A stretch of 64,000 nucleotides of DNA from NCBI RefSeq assembly GCF_000285575.1, contig NZ_HE611050.1:105668-169667 (forward strand). The letters are read 5' to 3'. How positions within the stretch are numbered: the stretch's first letter is position 1; each line of letters opens with the position of its first letter. Below, one piece after another: positions 15,816 to 24,354 of this stretch. Position numbers and translations under genes: made by a program. The notes beneath the pieces were generated by a model. The model saw nothing but the letters and a program-made list of their open reading frames with translations. It ran no database searches and was not told the origin of the DNA. This stretch comes from Clostridium senegalense JC122. GTDB lineage: Bacteria > Bacillota > Clostridia > Clostridiales > Clostridiaceae.

Positions 15816-16805
15816 CTAATGCTTCTTTATTAATTTCATTATTTCATCATTTATAACATCAGGCTCGAATTGATGTATAGCATGTCTTGAATTCTTGACT
15901 ACTATTTGCTTACTATCTGTAGACCACTCCTTCAAGGCTATCTGACTACTTTCCCATTCAGAAATTGCTGAAACATTACTTTCAGCAGTAAATATTCTTA
16001 GCGGAATATCTCCTAATTTTCCGTTATCTAATACTATTTTTGCACTATCATTTGCCATGTTACTTTCATCTATAATATTCTTATTATACATAGTTTTAAG
16101 AGTCATCGACTTATACAACTGTTTTAAATCATCAGGCAACAATTCAAGATTTATAATTTTTGAAAAATAGCTTGTATGATAAATTGCTAATCTAGCAATT
16201 CCTGATGATTTTAGCATCTGATATTTAAATCCTGAACTACTACTTATTCCTACTTTATTTTCAGAATAATATTCTGGACTACCCCCATCAATTAACACAA
16301 CCCCTGAAACTTCATCTTTATATTTTTGTGCAAATCTTATTGATGTTAATGATGCTAACGAATGTCCAACTAATATATATGGTGACTTTTGCCCCGATTC
16401 TAAAAGAGCTGTATGCATTTCGTCTACGATGGAGTCAATGTCCCTTGAAACATCTGTTATTTCACTCCAACCATGTCCTGGTTTATCATAAACAGCTATT
16501 TTAGCATGATTTGATATTACATTATAAAGAGGATATAAATCTGCATAAGCACTTGGCTCATTTAATCCTCCAATAAAAACTACAGTTACATTCCCTTCTC
16601 CTTTGGTAAATACATTGATTCCATGATTATTTACATTAACCATTTGCCCTACTGGAGGATACTTCTTAGAATCCTTATATTCTCCAATTTTTTCATAAGA
16701 TACACCAATTAGTGAAATAAAAAATATACAAATTAATACTAAAAATATGCCTCTTCTAAATCTTTTTTTAGATTTTCTTTTGTGCCTTCTTCCATTTACA
16801 CTCAT
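15816..16805 (-). CDS. Membrane-anchored alpha/beta hydrolase
   Basis: The 329-residue protein has a basic N-terminus (GRRHKRKSKKRFRRG), one transmembrane helix (about 20-38) and an extracytoplasmic alpha/beta hydrolase domain: FIGGLNEPSAY, YDKPGHGWSE, nucleophile elbow VGHSLASLTS near 168, and catalytic His in NSRHAIHQFEP near the end. The acid is probably in LRIFTAESN. Substrate unknown. GGGAGGCTAACAA precedes the ATG. A decayed copy of its C-terminus lies 270 bases upstream at 17072, so it arose or was carried as one of at least two paralogues. Confidence 0.85.
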   Translation of the reverse strand: MSVNGRRHKRKSKKRFRRGIFLVLICIFFISLIGVSYEKIGEYKDSKKYPPVGQMVNVNNHGINVFTKGEGNVTVVFIGGLNEPSAYADLYPLYNVISNHAKIAVYDKPGHGWSEITDVSRDIDSIVDEMHTALLESGQKSPYILVGHSLASLTSIRFAQKYKDEVSGVVLIDGGSPEYYSENKVGISSSSGFKYQMLKSSGIARLAIYHTSYFSKIINLELLPDDLKQLYKSMTLKTMYNKNIIDESNMANDSAKIVLDNGKLGDIPLRIFTAESNVSAISEWESSQIALKEWSTDSKQIVVKNSRHAIHQFEPDVINDEIMKLIKKH

Positions 16806-17024
16806 TTGTTAGCCTCCCTAAAAATAATATAATCCATCTTTAACTGGTATTATTAATATGCTTCTTGAAATAATTGTATAATAATGCTAATTAAAATTAT
16901 AGCATATATTCCAATATTATACATAATATTTTATCTATCTTGTAAGATGTTTTGTTTAATATACCGTACTATTCAATTTTCAAAGAACATTTCAATTCGC
17001 ATTTTAATCAAATTACAAACTAAG

Positions 17025-17061
17025 AAACACCCTAAAATTCAAACTTGAATAATATGGTGTT
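17025..17061 (-). terminator. Cassette hairpin repeat, copy 9
   Basis: Arms AACACCCTAAAATTCA and TGAATAATATGGTGTT, 10 bases past the stop of the hydrolase pseudogene at 17072. The spacer before it contains CAAAGAACATTTCAATTCG and CTATTCAATTTTC, and a promoter-like region leads into the gene at 16805. Confidence 0.75.
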
Positions 17062-17071
17062 CTAGTAAATT

Positions 17072-17209
17072 CTACTTCTGATCTTCTATTAATTTTTTTA
17101 TCTCATTACTTATAACGTCAGGATAAGTGTGGTGTATAGCATGCGTTGACCCTTCAACAACCATTTGCATGCTATCTGTAGACCATTTTTTAAAATAAAT
17201 TTCTTGCAT
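17072..17209 (-). pseudogene. Decayed copy of the neighbouring alpha/beta hydrolase (C-terminus only)
   Basis: Forty-five codons ending in TAG align without gaps to the C-terminus of the protein at 15816-16805: KKWSTDSMQMVVEGSTHAIH here versus KEWSTDSKQIVVKNSRHAIH there, then PDVISNEIKKLIE versus PDVINDEIMKLIK. The catalytic His is retained but the rest of the gene is missing. Its terminator hairpin is still in place. Confidence 0.85.
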
Positions 17210-17270
17210 AAATTAACTATTAATCTTGGATGACTATATTATAGTTCTATTGTCACTTAACTAATATATC

Positions 17271-18194
17271 TTACATTTGATATAACCAAACCATAATTGG
17301 CATTGTTACAATACATACAATAGTCGTAACTACATTTATAACACTAGCATATTCTCCGTTTTTATCATATATCTGAGCCATTTGTGCAACTGATGATGCA
17401 GATGGTGTGATTGTTGCAAGAAGGCTAATAAGTAAAATTATCTTGCCATTAGGTACTAAACTTCCCATTCCACTATATTTAAGTAAAAGTAAACTTATAA
17501 ATGGACATACTATCATCTTAAGAAAAGTAATTATGTAAATTCGTTTATAAGCAAATATCTTTCTAAAACTCATATTTGCAATCAACATTCCCACTACAAT
17601 CATACAAATAGGGCCAATCATAACACTTACTGACTCCATAGTGTCTGTAATAAAATCTGGAAGTTGAAGCCTCGTAACAAATAATAAAACTCCAAAGAAA
17701 ATAGTAATCATATTAATATTTAAAAAGATTTTTTTCAAATCTATTTTCTTATCTTCACAAATCACCATTCTTCCATGAGTCCATAAAAGAACTAACTGTA
17801 CACACATAAATGCACTAGTGTAAATAACCCATTCTTTTCCTAGAACAGCAGTTACAATTGGAATAATTAGATTTCCAGCATTTGAATATATTATAGATAC
17901 CTTTTCAACTGAATCCAAATGAAATATCTTTTCAAGTATTTTTACTAAGATTAATAATTCAATATGAATCAATACAGCTGCTACAAAAGCAAGAATCAAT
18001 CCATTCCGTATACTTTCTGTATATTTAACTTGAAATGCATTAATAATCACACAAGGCATTACCAAATAAAGTGCAACTATTGAAAGACTTTTACTCTCTT
18101 CTGCTTTCAATAAATTTGTTTTCACTAATATAAATCCCATGGCCATAACTAAAAAAAGTTCAGCAATCTGCTTCATTAATAACAAACTAATCAA
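17271..18194 (-). CDS. AEC (auxin efflux carrier) family transporter
   Basis: The 307-residue protein has ten predicted transmembrane helices in two five-helix halves, with SLSIVALYLVMPCVIINAF near residue 35 (the N-P-type crossover region) and ISLLATITPSASSVAQMAQI near 260, both typical of AEC carriers that export organic anions such as malate or act as amino-acid/auxin-type permeases. The start is TTG, preceded by GGAGGTGAAATT. It and the nitroreductase at 18259 are separated by 64 bases and may share a transcript. Confidence 0.85.
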   Translation of the reverse strand: MISLLLMKQIAELFLVMAMGFILVKTNLLKAEESKSLSIVALYLVMPCVIINAFQVKYTESIRNGLILAFVAAVLIHIELLILVKILEKIFHLDSVEKVSIIYSNAGNLIIPIVTAVLGKEWVIYTSAFMCVQLVLLWTHGRMVICEDKKIDLKKIFLNINMITIFFGVLLFVTRLQLPDFITDTMESVSVMIGPICMIVVGMLIANMSFRKIFAYKRIYIITFLKMIVCPFISLLLLKYSGMGSLVPNGKIILLISLLATITPSASSVAQMAQIYDKNGEYASVINVVTTIVCIVTMPIMVWLYQM

Positions 18195-18258
18195 AATTTC
18201 ACCTCCACAATTTAACTCTGAACTATTTACTAATCACTTGTTGATTTTCCTATATTTC

Positions 18259-18798
18259 TTACCAAGTTTCATAATGTATTATTTCTTTAATTGTCTTCCT
18301 TGGACGAGCTTCTGGTGTCTCATTTGCATAGCCAATAGTAATAATCCCAACTACATATTTATCATTAGGTATGTTTAAAACTTGTCTAATTTCATCTTGA
18401 ATAAACCATGCAACCCAGCAACTTCCTAACCCTAAACTTTCAGCTTCAAGTAATATGTGCTCTACAGAAATAGATGTATCCCTTATTATTTGCTTAAGTT
18501 CTTCTTGTGGACTATTTTCATTTAATATTACATCTACATTTTCTTTTATTCTACAACGTATATCAGCCACACATACAATAAAAACTGGCGCAGATAACAT
18601 CCATTTTTGTTTATGAGCTACCTGTGCTATTTTTTGCTTAACTAATTCTGATTTTACTATAATAAAATTCCACGGTTGTGTATTGCTACCTGATGGAGCA
18701 AGTCTCGCACTCTCAATTAATTGAATTATCTTCTCATTTTCAACTAATTTATTACTATAATTTCTTATACTTCTACGAGTTTTAATTTCCTTAATCAT
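18259..18798 (-). CDS. Nitroreductase family FMN oxidoreductase
   Basis: The 179-residue protein opens IKTRRSIRNYSNK, the FMN phosphate-binding start of nitroreductases, followed by ARLAPSGSNTQPWNFIIV and GLGSCWVAWF, with IITIGYANETPEARPRK at the end. It reduces nitro compounds or quinones, probably with NAD(P)H. The ATG at 18798 is preceded by GGAGGAATGTATAA, so the six upstream codons of the longest frame are not used. It is in the same direction as the AEC carrier downstream. Confidence 0.9.
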   Translation of the reverse strand: MIKEIKTRRSIRNYSNKLVENEKIIQLIESARLAPSGSNTQPWNFIIVKSELVKQKIAQVAHKQKWMLSAPVFIVCVADIRCRIKENVDVILNENSPQEELKQIIRDTSISVEHILLEAESLGLGSCWVAWFIQDEIRQVLNIPNDKYVVGIITIGYANETPEARPRKTIKEIIHYETW

Positions 18799-18882
18799 AT
18801 TTATACATTCCTCCACTTAAATTCTTGTGTAGTTTGTACACAATTTACATGCAATCTTTTTATACTTTACATTTTAATCAAT

Positions 18883-18908
18883 TAATTATAACATATTTTG
18901 TAAATGTC
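18883..18908 (-). promoter_or_regulatory. Repeat-borne extended -10 promoter
   Basis: Minus strand ATTTACAAAATATGTTATAA, about 90 bases before the nitroreductase start; it lies between that gene and hairpin copy 10. Confidence 0.6.
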
Positions 18909-18962
18909 ATATCATTCAAACTTCAAAAATTATTTAATCCCAAATTTATTTGTATCGCAATA

Positions 18963-19003
18963 TAAAACACCGTAAAATTCTCTTTTGAATAATACGGTGT
19001 TTT
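18963..19003 (-). terminator. Cassette hairpin repeat, copy 10
   Basis: Arms AAAACACCGTAAAATTC and GAATAATACGGTGTTTT. Between it and the stop at 19053 lies a further conserved block (TTTTAAATTTCTTGACAAAT then TGGAATTCG) shared with copies 12, 25 and 28. Confidence 0.85.
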
Positions 19004-19052
19004 AATATATTGCTCATATTACTTTTTAAATTTCTTGACAAATTGGAATTCG

Positions 19053-19757
19053 TTAGTCAATACGTTTTCGTAACCAATACTTGAATACATTCAATTGCTC
19101 TTCCGTATGGAAGTAATGTTCTGCTTCATCTACGACTTCTAATTCACAATAATATTTTTTTGTAAAATAATTAATAGTTTCAAATTCACACAACTCATCT
19201 TTTGCCCCATACAAAATATCTGTATCTACATTCCATGTATTAATAGGATGTTGTTTTACATAACAAAAGTAGTCCCAATACAACTTTTGACCAATAGGTG
19301 TTTCTATAATCATTTCCTTTTGCAAACGTTCTGGTGTTATATTAAACCATCTCATCATATTTTCTATGATTCTTTCCATATTAACTACTGGTGATAAAAA
19401 TAATGCCTTTCTTAATATATCACTTTTATATGCTAAAAGACTAAAATAAGCCCCCATACTACATGCAAACAAATTCACTTCTTTCCAATGTTCCTTTGCA
19501 TAATTCATAATTATAGATAAATCACTAACGCAAAACTGTACTTTGCAAGGAGTGCTCTCATTTTTTCTTTCTCCATGCTCTGGTAAATCAAAGCTCAATA
19601 CTTGATAGCCTTTTTTAAGTGCTTCTTCAGCTAAAATTTGAATCACAACATCTTCCTTATTTGACATATTTCCATGTACTGCAATAAAAAGTTTCTCACT
19701 GTTTTTTCCCCACAAAACTGCAGGAATATTACTAATATTAAATTTATCTTTAAACAT
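19053..19757 (-). CDS. Alpha/beta hydrolase (lysophospholipase/dipeptidyl peptidase-like)
   Basis: About 235 residues with VHGNMSNKED at the oxyanion position, SFDLPEHGER, nucleophile elbow ACSMGAYFS, acid in LYGAKDELCEF and catalytic His in EAEHYFHTEEQ. The ACSMGAY elbow is typical of a group of small cytoplasmic esterases in clostridia. The ATG at 19757 follows TGGAGGAAAT; the twelve upstream codons of the longest frame are not used. It has the full repeat leader upstream. Confidence 0.8.
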   Translation of the reverse strand: MFKDKFNISNIPAVLWGKNSEKLFIAVHGNMSNKEDVVIQILAEEALKKGYQVLSFDLPEHGERKNESTPCKVQFCVSDLSIIMNYAKEHWKEVNLFACSMGAYFSLLAYKSDILRKALFLSPVVNMERIIENMMRWFNITPERLQKEMIIETPIGQKLYWDYFCYVKQHPINTWNVDTDILYGAKDELCEFETINYFTKKYYCELEVVDEAEHYFHTEEQLNVFKYWLRKRID

Positions 19758-19867
19758 ATTTCCTCCATAATTTATAGAGGTAAAACCCTCCATAAAAGTT
19801 CTTTATTTTTCTTGTTTATCATAATAAACTCCTCCTTTCTCAGTTAATTGTATATAAAGTATGCTAA

Positions 19868-19965
19868 CTGCAAATTTCTATTTATCTGTATCTCTTATAC
19901 AAATAATACTCATTTAAAAATTTCCTATTATCATCAATAAATTATAACATATTTTGTAAACACCA
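19868..19965 (-). promoter_or_regulatory. Full leader and promoter module of the cassette repeat (copy C)
   Basis: Minus strand TTTACAAAATATGTTATAAT (19941-19960) followed by the leader containing GATAATAGGAAA, ATTATTTGTATAAGAGATAC and GATAAATAGAAATTTG. Nearly identical to the module before the unrelated C45 gene (23463-23550). Confidence 0.75.
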
Positions 19966-20018
19966 TATCATTCAAACTTAAAAAACTATTTAATTAGTAA
20001 TTTTTTTGAAATGCGACG

Positions 20019-20059
20019 AAAAAACACCACTGAATTCAAAATTGAATAATGCGGTGTTT
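20019..20059 (-). terminator. Cassette hairpin repeat, copy 11
   Basis: Arms AACACCACTGAATTCA and TTGAATAATGCGGTGTT, 84 bases past the stop of the GNAT gene at 20144. Confidence 0.75.
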
Positions 20060-20143
20060 GAGTAAATCATTCTTTTTTCATTTATGTCACAAGATAAGAA
20101 TGTTGTAAATTAATTAATGTTACGATATATATAGGATGCTTGA

Positions 20144-20689
20144 TTATAATAATAATGCCATTGTATAACCATCTATATAGCTACCATCAGATAACATCTT
20201 GTCATTTCTTAATGTGCCTTCTATTTCAAAACCCAACTTTAAATATAAACTTATTGCTCTATAATTGTTTGTATCAACTTTAAGTGTAATTCTAGATATA
20301 CCCTTTTCTTTTGCCCATTCAATTCCTGCTTTCATTAATTTTTTACCTATACCCATTCCACAAAATTCTTGCTCAATTGCTAGTCCAAATTCAGCAGAAT
20401 GCCTAATCCTTTTGTTGACATTTCCATTCAATCCACATATTCCAATTACTTTTCCGTCTGTTTCTGCCACAACCAATAAATCTACTTCTGAATCTGCCTG
20501 ATTCTGAATAAAATTTTTTTCTTCTTCAATTGTTGGATTAAATTCATCAGGGTTCTTTAGTAGAAAATCAGTTTCTTCACCAACTTTTTTAATAAGATTA
20601 ATCAATTTTTCAGCATCTTTTACTTCTCCATTTCTTATGTTAATTGTTCTATTATTAATAATATATTTAATTTCTCCTATTTTTCCCAT
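20144..20689 (-). CDS. GNAT family N-acetyltransferase
   Basis: A 181-residue GNAT: NIRNGEVKDAEKLI at the start, KVIGICGLNG in the central sheet, acetyl-CoA loop EFCGMGIGKKLMKAGIEWA, and ISRITLKVDTNNYRAISLYL followed by KLGFEIEGTLR. The Q/E-x-x-G-x-G loop is intact. It resembles ribosomal-protein/phosphinothricin-type acetyltransferases; substrate unknown. AGGAGGATTAAA precedes the ATG. Confidence 0.88.
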   Translation of the reverse strand: MGKIGEIKYIINNRTINIRNGEVKDAEKLINLIKKVGEETDFLLKNPDEFNPTIEEEKNFIQNQADSEVDLLVVAETDGKVIGICGLNGNVNKRIRHSAEFGLAIEQEFCGMGIGKKLMKAGIEWAKEKGISRITLKVDTNNYRAISLYLKLGFEIEGTLRNDKMLSDGSYIDGYTMALLL

Positions 20690-20934
20690 TTTAATCCTCC
20701 TAATAAAGTTATCTATATTTTTATATAATTATATTTGAAAAGGCAATTGAATACAAATATATATTTAATAGTAAACTAAAATTTACAATTGATTTGCTAC
20801 GTATTTTCTTACTCATTTTAACTTAACTTATGGTACTTATATTTTATTTGTATAGTTTTACATAGTTACTTTTTTAACACCACATTATTGGATTTTCAAA
20901 GACCATTCTTTACATTTCTAATTTCAATAGTTAT

Positions 20935-21238
20935 AAAGAAACAAGCCCCAACTTAAATTTATTCAATAACTTTAAAATATTTTCATACAAGATGCAGTGT
21001 TAAATTCTAAGTGATTCGGAGCATGTCTCACTATTTTAGGTATCCAAGTTTTAAAGTTATTCATTTATCAAATGAGAAAACTGAAATTAATATTTTTTTC
21101 AATAACTAACAGATTATTTTAGTTAAGAGTTAAGAGTGAATAGTTAATAGTTATGGTTATTACTATTAACTTCGTTCCTAGTAATTCTCAACATATCTTT
21201 TTATAAATTTGAATTGGATCTTGTTTCCCTATATGTCG
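20935..21238. mobile_element. MITE-like element inserted in a cassette repeat
   Basis: About 300 bases without a gene, bounded by imperfect inverted ends: TATAAAGAAACAAG on the left and CTTGTTTCCCTATA on the right, the similarity running about 30 bases inward. It interrupts a composite repeat: the spacer (TTTTCAAAGACCATTC) is to the left and the hairpin with its lead-in (TCGTATTTAAATCAAATTG) is to the right. Internal blocks match 9984-10652. No target duplication could be confirmed. Confidence 0.65.
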
Positions 21239-21260
21239 TATTTAAATCAAATTGTAAAAT

Positions 21261-21300
21261 AAAAATACCGCAGTATTCGAAAATGAATATGCGATATTTT
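21261..21300 (-). terminator. Cassette hairpin repeat, copy 12
   Basis: Arms AAAATACCGCAGTATTC and GAATATGCGATATTTT, 73 bases past the AraC-type gene stop; the block ACTTTTTAAGC to AAATTGGAATTT lies between. Confidence 0.75.
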
Positions 21301-21373
21301 AATATATTCTTTTATATCTACTTTTTAAGCTCATTTTTAAATTGGAATTTAACGAATTCTTATTATATTTTTA

Positions 21374-22246
21374 CTATTGTATAGGAAAATAAATTTCAAT
21401 CTGTGATTCTTCATTTTCAGTTCCTAAAAATTGTTCTGTGTAACATTCAAAATCATCTCTGTCATCAAGTTGAAAACTACTCTTAGGCAACCAAACACCC
21501 CAAATATAATAATATGTAGAAAGTAAATTTTTTACTGTGCCTTTATGTATGAATTTAGCATACTTTCCACCACTAATTTCTTTTAACTTCATACCTTCTG
21601 GGACCTTAGAGTCACATGATGTTTCAATCCCTATAAATACAGTAGCTTCACTATTTTTATTAAATGTATTTGGCAAGCATGTACCACCTGTTTCATAAAT
21701 ACTATACCTATTATTATTCATTGAAATATACTTTTGCTTTGCCAATTGAGTGTTCAACTTTTTCCACATTTCAATAATGTTATTATTCTCAATACTCATG
21801 TCAAATCTAAACCCAACAACAGATTTAGGTTGAAATATTACGATTTCTGGTGAGAAATTTACATAATTGCATTCAGTCAGTTTGTCAATTTGCATCGGCT
21901 GATGACTTCCAATCAACACATCAATCCCATTTTTTCTGTATTCTGTTGGTGTAATACCATATCTCTTCCTAAAGGCTCTTGTAAAACTTTCACCAGACTC
22001 AAAATACAATGAAACTGCGATGTCTAAAATTTTTATGTCACTATATATAAGGTCATATGCCGCTTGAGTCAATCTCCGACTTCTGATATAACTACCAATT
22101 GTTTCCCCCATCACAGCTTGAAAATAACGGTGAAGGTGATAATAAGAATAGGAAACTGCATTAGCAACTGATTCTACAGTCAAAGGCTCATACAAATTTG
22201 TTTCAATAAATATAATTGCTCTACCAATGATTTGTTTATCTTTCAA
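21374..22246 (-). CDS. AraC family regulator with GyrI-like effector domain
   Basis: Residues 1-105 hold the double helix-turn-helix of AraC proteins (VESVANAVSYSYYHLHRYFQ and IAVSLYFESGESFTRAFRKR, closing with YGITPTEYRK). Residues about 130-290 form a GyrI-like (SOUL/AraE_bind) domain ending CYTEQFLGTENEESQIEIYF. This layout is that of Rob/BmrR-like multidrug-responsive regulators. The start is TTG after AAAGGAGAATACTGTA. The C45 gene upstream is transcribed in the same direction. Confidence 0.9.
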   Translation of the reverse strand: MKDKQIIGRAIIFIETNLYEPLTVESVANAVSYSYYHLHRYFQAVMGETIGSYIRSRRLTQAAYDLIYSDIKILDIAVSLYFESGESFTRAFRKRYGITPTEYRKNGIDVLIGSHQPMQIDKLTECNYVNFSPEIVIFQPKSVVGFRFDMSIENNNIIEMWKKLNTQLAKQKYISMNNNRYSIYETGGTCLPNTFNKNSEATVFIGIETSCDSKVPEGMKLKEISGGKYAKFIHKGTVKNLLSTYYYIWGVWLPKSSFQLDDRDDFECYTEQFLGTENEESQIEIYFPIQ

Positions 22247-22263
22247 TACAGTATTCTCCTTTT

Positions 22264-22394
22264 TTAATAGGTAATATTGTAAAAATCTGTCCCCACTTTT
22301 TCACATGGAAGATTTACTATAATTTCTTGCTCTTGTAATTTTTCCACAGTGAAAATTTTCCAATTATTGACTTGTGGTGAACCGAATGTCACTT
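22264..22394 (-). pseudogene. Frameshifted 3' end of the C45 amidase gene
   Basis: Past the stop of the main frame, another frame reads VTFGSPQVNNWKIFTVEKLQ and ends at TAA 22264-22266. FGSP followed by a Trp-containing strand is the usual C-terminal segment of C45/choloylglycine-type hydrolases. Adding one A to the A8 run at the junction (22396-22405 region) joins it in frame to the upstream gene. Confidence 0.75.
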
Positions 22395-23372
22395 CTATTT
22401 TTTTTCGGTTGTATTAAACAACATAGAACGTAAAGTTCCAAAAAATTCAGGGTAATAATGACAACACAATCCCTGCGGATAAGATGTCGATAGTATCACC
22501 TTTAAATCTTGCACTGATATTTTTTCTTTTTCAGAAAACATCTTTTCTATTGTTTTATAACGAATCACAGAGTTTTCAATCAACATCTTTTCATATGGCT
22601 TTATTTCTGGCAAAATTGCATGGTTTGTAGAAATTAGAAAACTCTCCTTAGAGGCATTATCTAAAATACGATATGCTTTATGACCATCTATACATTGCAA
22701 TAGCGCAATTTTATTATTACTATCAGAAAGCATTAAATTTATATTATATCCAATAGGTGCATTCATTGCCCATACAATAGCTTCATCAACATTTTTGCAG
22801 TTTTCCAAAATACTTCGGATAACAACCCAAAAAGAAAAACCAGTTACACCTGCTTTCTGTCCTCCCTCAAAGTTACCCACTGGCAATCCATTGCTGGCTT
22901 TACAAGCTGCCAGCCCATATTCATTCATTCCATCACATCGTCCGAATAAATTGAGTGTAGAACCAATGTAACGATATTTTCCTTTAATAGCTGTATATGC
23001 GAAGCACATTTCTTCCATTTCATCATTAAAATCATAGTTACGCGCCATTAAAGTGTGTCCAGTTTCAATCTTGTTTGAAACTGCTGCCATCAAACTGCAC
23101 CCACGTTCCAAATATGTCATTGCATAAAAGATTGCTTGTTCTTTTGAAATTCCAACTGTATCTACAAACCCTTTGATTTCCTCGTTTACACCACTGCAAT
23201 ATTTTTTAAGCAAATCGAATATTTCTGTTAACTTGCTTTGAGGATATGCCTTAGGTGGTAAAATCACCCTTTTCAATAAATCGGGTTGCGATAAAATCCA
23301 ATTACCAATCTGTGTCCCAACTTCATAACTTGTTCCTACAAAATTCTTTAAGTATGTCTTTGTTCTTTTCAT
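22395..23372 (-). CDS. C45 peptidase / linear amide C-N hydrolase, frameshifted near the 3' end
   Basis: An Ntn-hydrolase related to acyl-CoA:6-aminopenicillanate acyltransferase and choloylglycine hydrolase: SYEVGTQIGNWI at the start, nucleophile Cys in ERGCSLMAAV, then GHTLMARNYDF, CDGMNEYGLAACKAS, the SFWVVIRSIL helix and ISTNHAILPE. It cleaves non-peptide amide bonds such as acylated beta-lactams, bile salts or acyl-homoserines. The ATG at 23372 follows GAGGTGTTTTTA. The frame stops at LFNTTEKK within an A8 run, and the expected last 42 residues lie in the next frame, so it is either a recent pseudogene, phase-variable, or a sequencing indel. Confidence 0.8.
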   Translation of the reverse strand: MKRTKTYLKNFVGTSYEVGTQIGNWILSQPDLLKRVILPPKAYPQSKLTEIFDLLKKYCSGVNEEIKGFVDTVGISKEQAIFYAMTYLERGCSLMAAVSNKIETGHTLMARNYDFNDEMEEMCFAYTAIKGKYRYIGSTLNLFGRCDGMNEYGLAACKASNGLPVGNFEGGQKAGVTGFSFWVVIRSILENCKNVDEAIVWAMNAPIGYNINLMLSDSNNKIALLQCIDGHKAYRILDNASKESFLISTNHAILPEIKPYEKMLIENSVIRYKTIEKMFSEKEKISVQDLKVILSTSYPQGLCCHYYPEFFGTLRSMLFNTTEKK

Positions 23373-23462
23373 TAAAAACACCTCATCTTTCAAAAAAATT
23401 ATAAGATAAGATAAGATGATATACTTGATATTTTCTGCGAATTTTTTATATAATCTGTTATT

Positions 23463-23550
23463 CAAATTTCTATTTATCTGTATCTCTCATACAAATAATT
23501 CTCATTTGAAATTTTCCTATTATCATCAATAAATTATAACATATTTTGTA
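23463..23550 (-). promoter_or_regulatory. Full leader and promoter module of the cassette repeat (copy B)
   Basis: TTTACAAAATATGTTATAAT (minus strand) and the leader AATTATTTGTATGAGAGATA then CAGATAAATAGAAATTTG. Transcription would begin about 150 bases before the C45 start, leaving a long 5' UTR. Confidence 0.75.
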
Positions 23551-23611
23551 AACACTGTATCATTCAAACTTAAAAGATTATTTAATTCGTAATTTTTTTG
23601 TATTACGACGC

Positions 23612-23649
23612 AAAAATACCGCAAATTTCTTATGAATACTGCGGTATTT
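23612..23649 (-). terminator. Cassette hairpin repeat, copy 13
   Basis: Arms AAAATACCGCAAATT and GAATACTGCGGTATTT, 140 bases past the VOC gene stop. The CAATATATTATTTTATATTT and TTTTTAAGTTCATTGATAAA blocks lie between. Confidence 0.8.
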
Positions 23650-23789
23650 CAATATATTATTTTATATTTAATTTTTAAGTTCATTGATAAATTGCTGTTT
23701 ATCTACATTGTATTAAAATAATCTTTATTTCACATTATAATATTATTCTAAAATTGATTTAATTCTCTGGATAAATTTGAATTTATACG

Positions 23790-24221
23790 TTAAAAAATAA
23801 GCATACCTTTATCATCATATTTAAAGTTTGGCCCCCAAGTTACCTCCCAATAATATCCGTCTAAATCAGAAAAGTATGCATGATACCCACCCCAAAATAC
23901 ATTCTGAGGCTCTTTAACTATTTTAGCTCCAGCATTTCTAGCTTTTTCTATAACTTTATCAACATCCTCTTTATGCTCCACATTATATGCTAATGTAATT
24001 CCAGTAAATCCATTAGAAATTTGCGGAGTATCTTCTTCACTAATATCTTTTGCTAATAACTCCAATGGATAAAGTTCAAATTTTGTTCCTGGTGTATTAA
24101 AAAATATTACTTCTGGATTATTACTTTTTTCATCTGTTTCGAATCCAAGCTTATCTCTATAAAAATTTATAGATTTCTCCATGCTTCTTACTCCTAAGCA
24201 TATACATGTAATTTTATTCAC
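23790..24221 (-). CDS. VOC/glyoxalase family protein
   Basis: The 143-residue protein has the two beta-alpha-beta-beta-beta modules of the vicinal oxygen chelate fold: ICLGVRSMEKSINFYRDKLG with FELYPLELL in the first half, and ITLAYNVEHKEDVDKVIEKA with GYHAYFSDLDGYYWEVTWGP in the second. The DLDGYYWEV end supplies the metal-ligand Glu. Members include glyoxalases, dioxygenases and drug-binding proteins; the function here is unknown. Start is GTG after AGGGGTGTTATA. Confidence 0.88.
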   Translation of the reverse strand: MNKITCICLGVRSMEKSINFYRDKLGFETDEKSNNPEVIFFNTPGTKFELYPLELLAKDISEEDTPQISNGFTGITLAYNVEHKEDVDKVIEKARNAGAKIVKEPQNVFWGGYHAYFSDLDGYYWEVTWGPNFKYDDKGMLIF

Positions 24222-24285
24222 TATAACACCCCTTCAAATTACTATTTATTTTACCTGTATATCACACAAATAATCTTTATTTAAA

Positions 24286-24345
24286 CCATATTATAACATA
24301 TTTTCAAACACCGTACTATTCAATTTTCAAAGAACATTTCACTTA
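24286..24345 (-). promoter_or_regulatory. Repeat spacer with promoter
   Basis: Minus strand AAATGTTCTTTGAAAATTGA (boxA-like) then GTACGGTGTTTGAAAATATG and TTATAATATGG. It links the YopX-like gene (stop 24355) to the VOC gene; here the hairpin itself is missing. Confidence 0.6.
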
Positions 24346-24354
24346 AAATACAAA

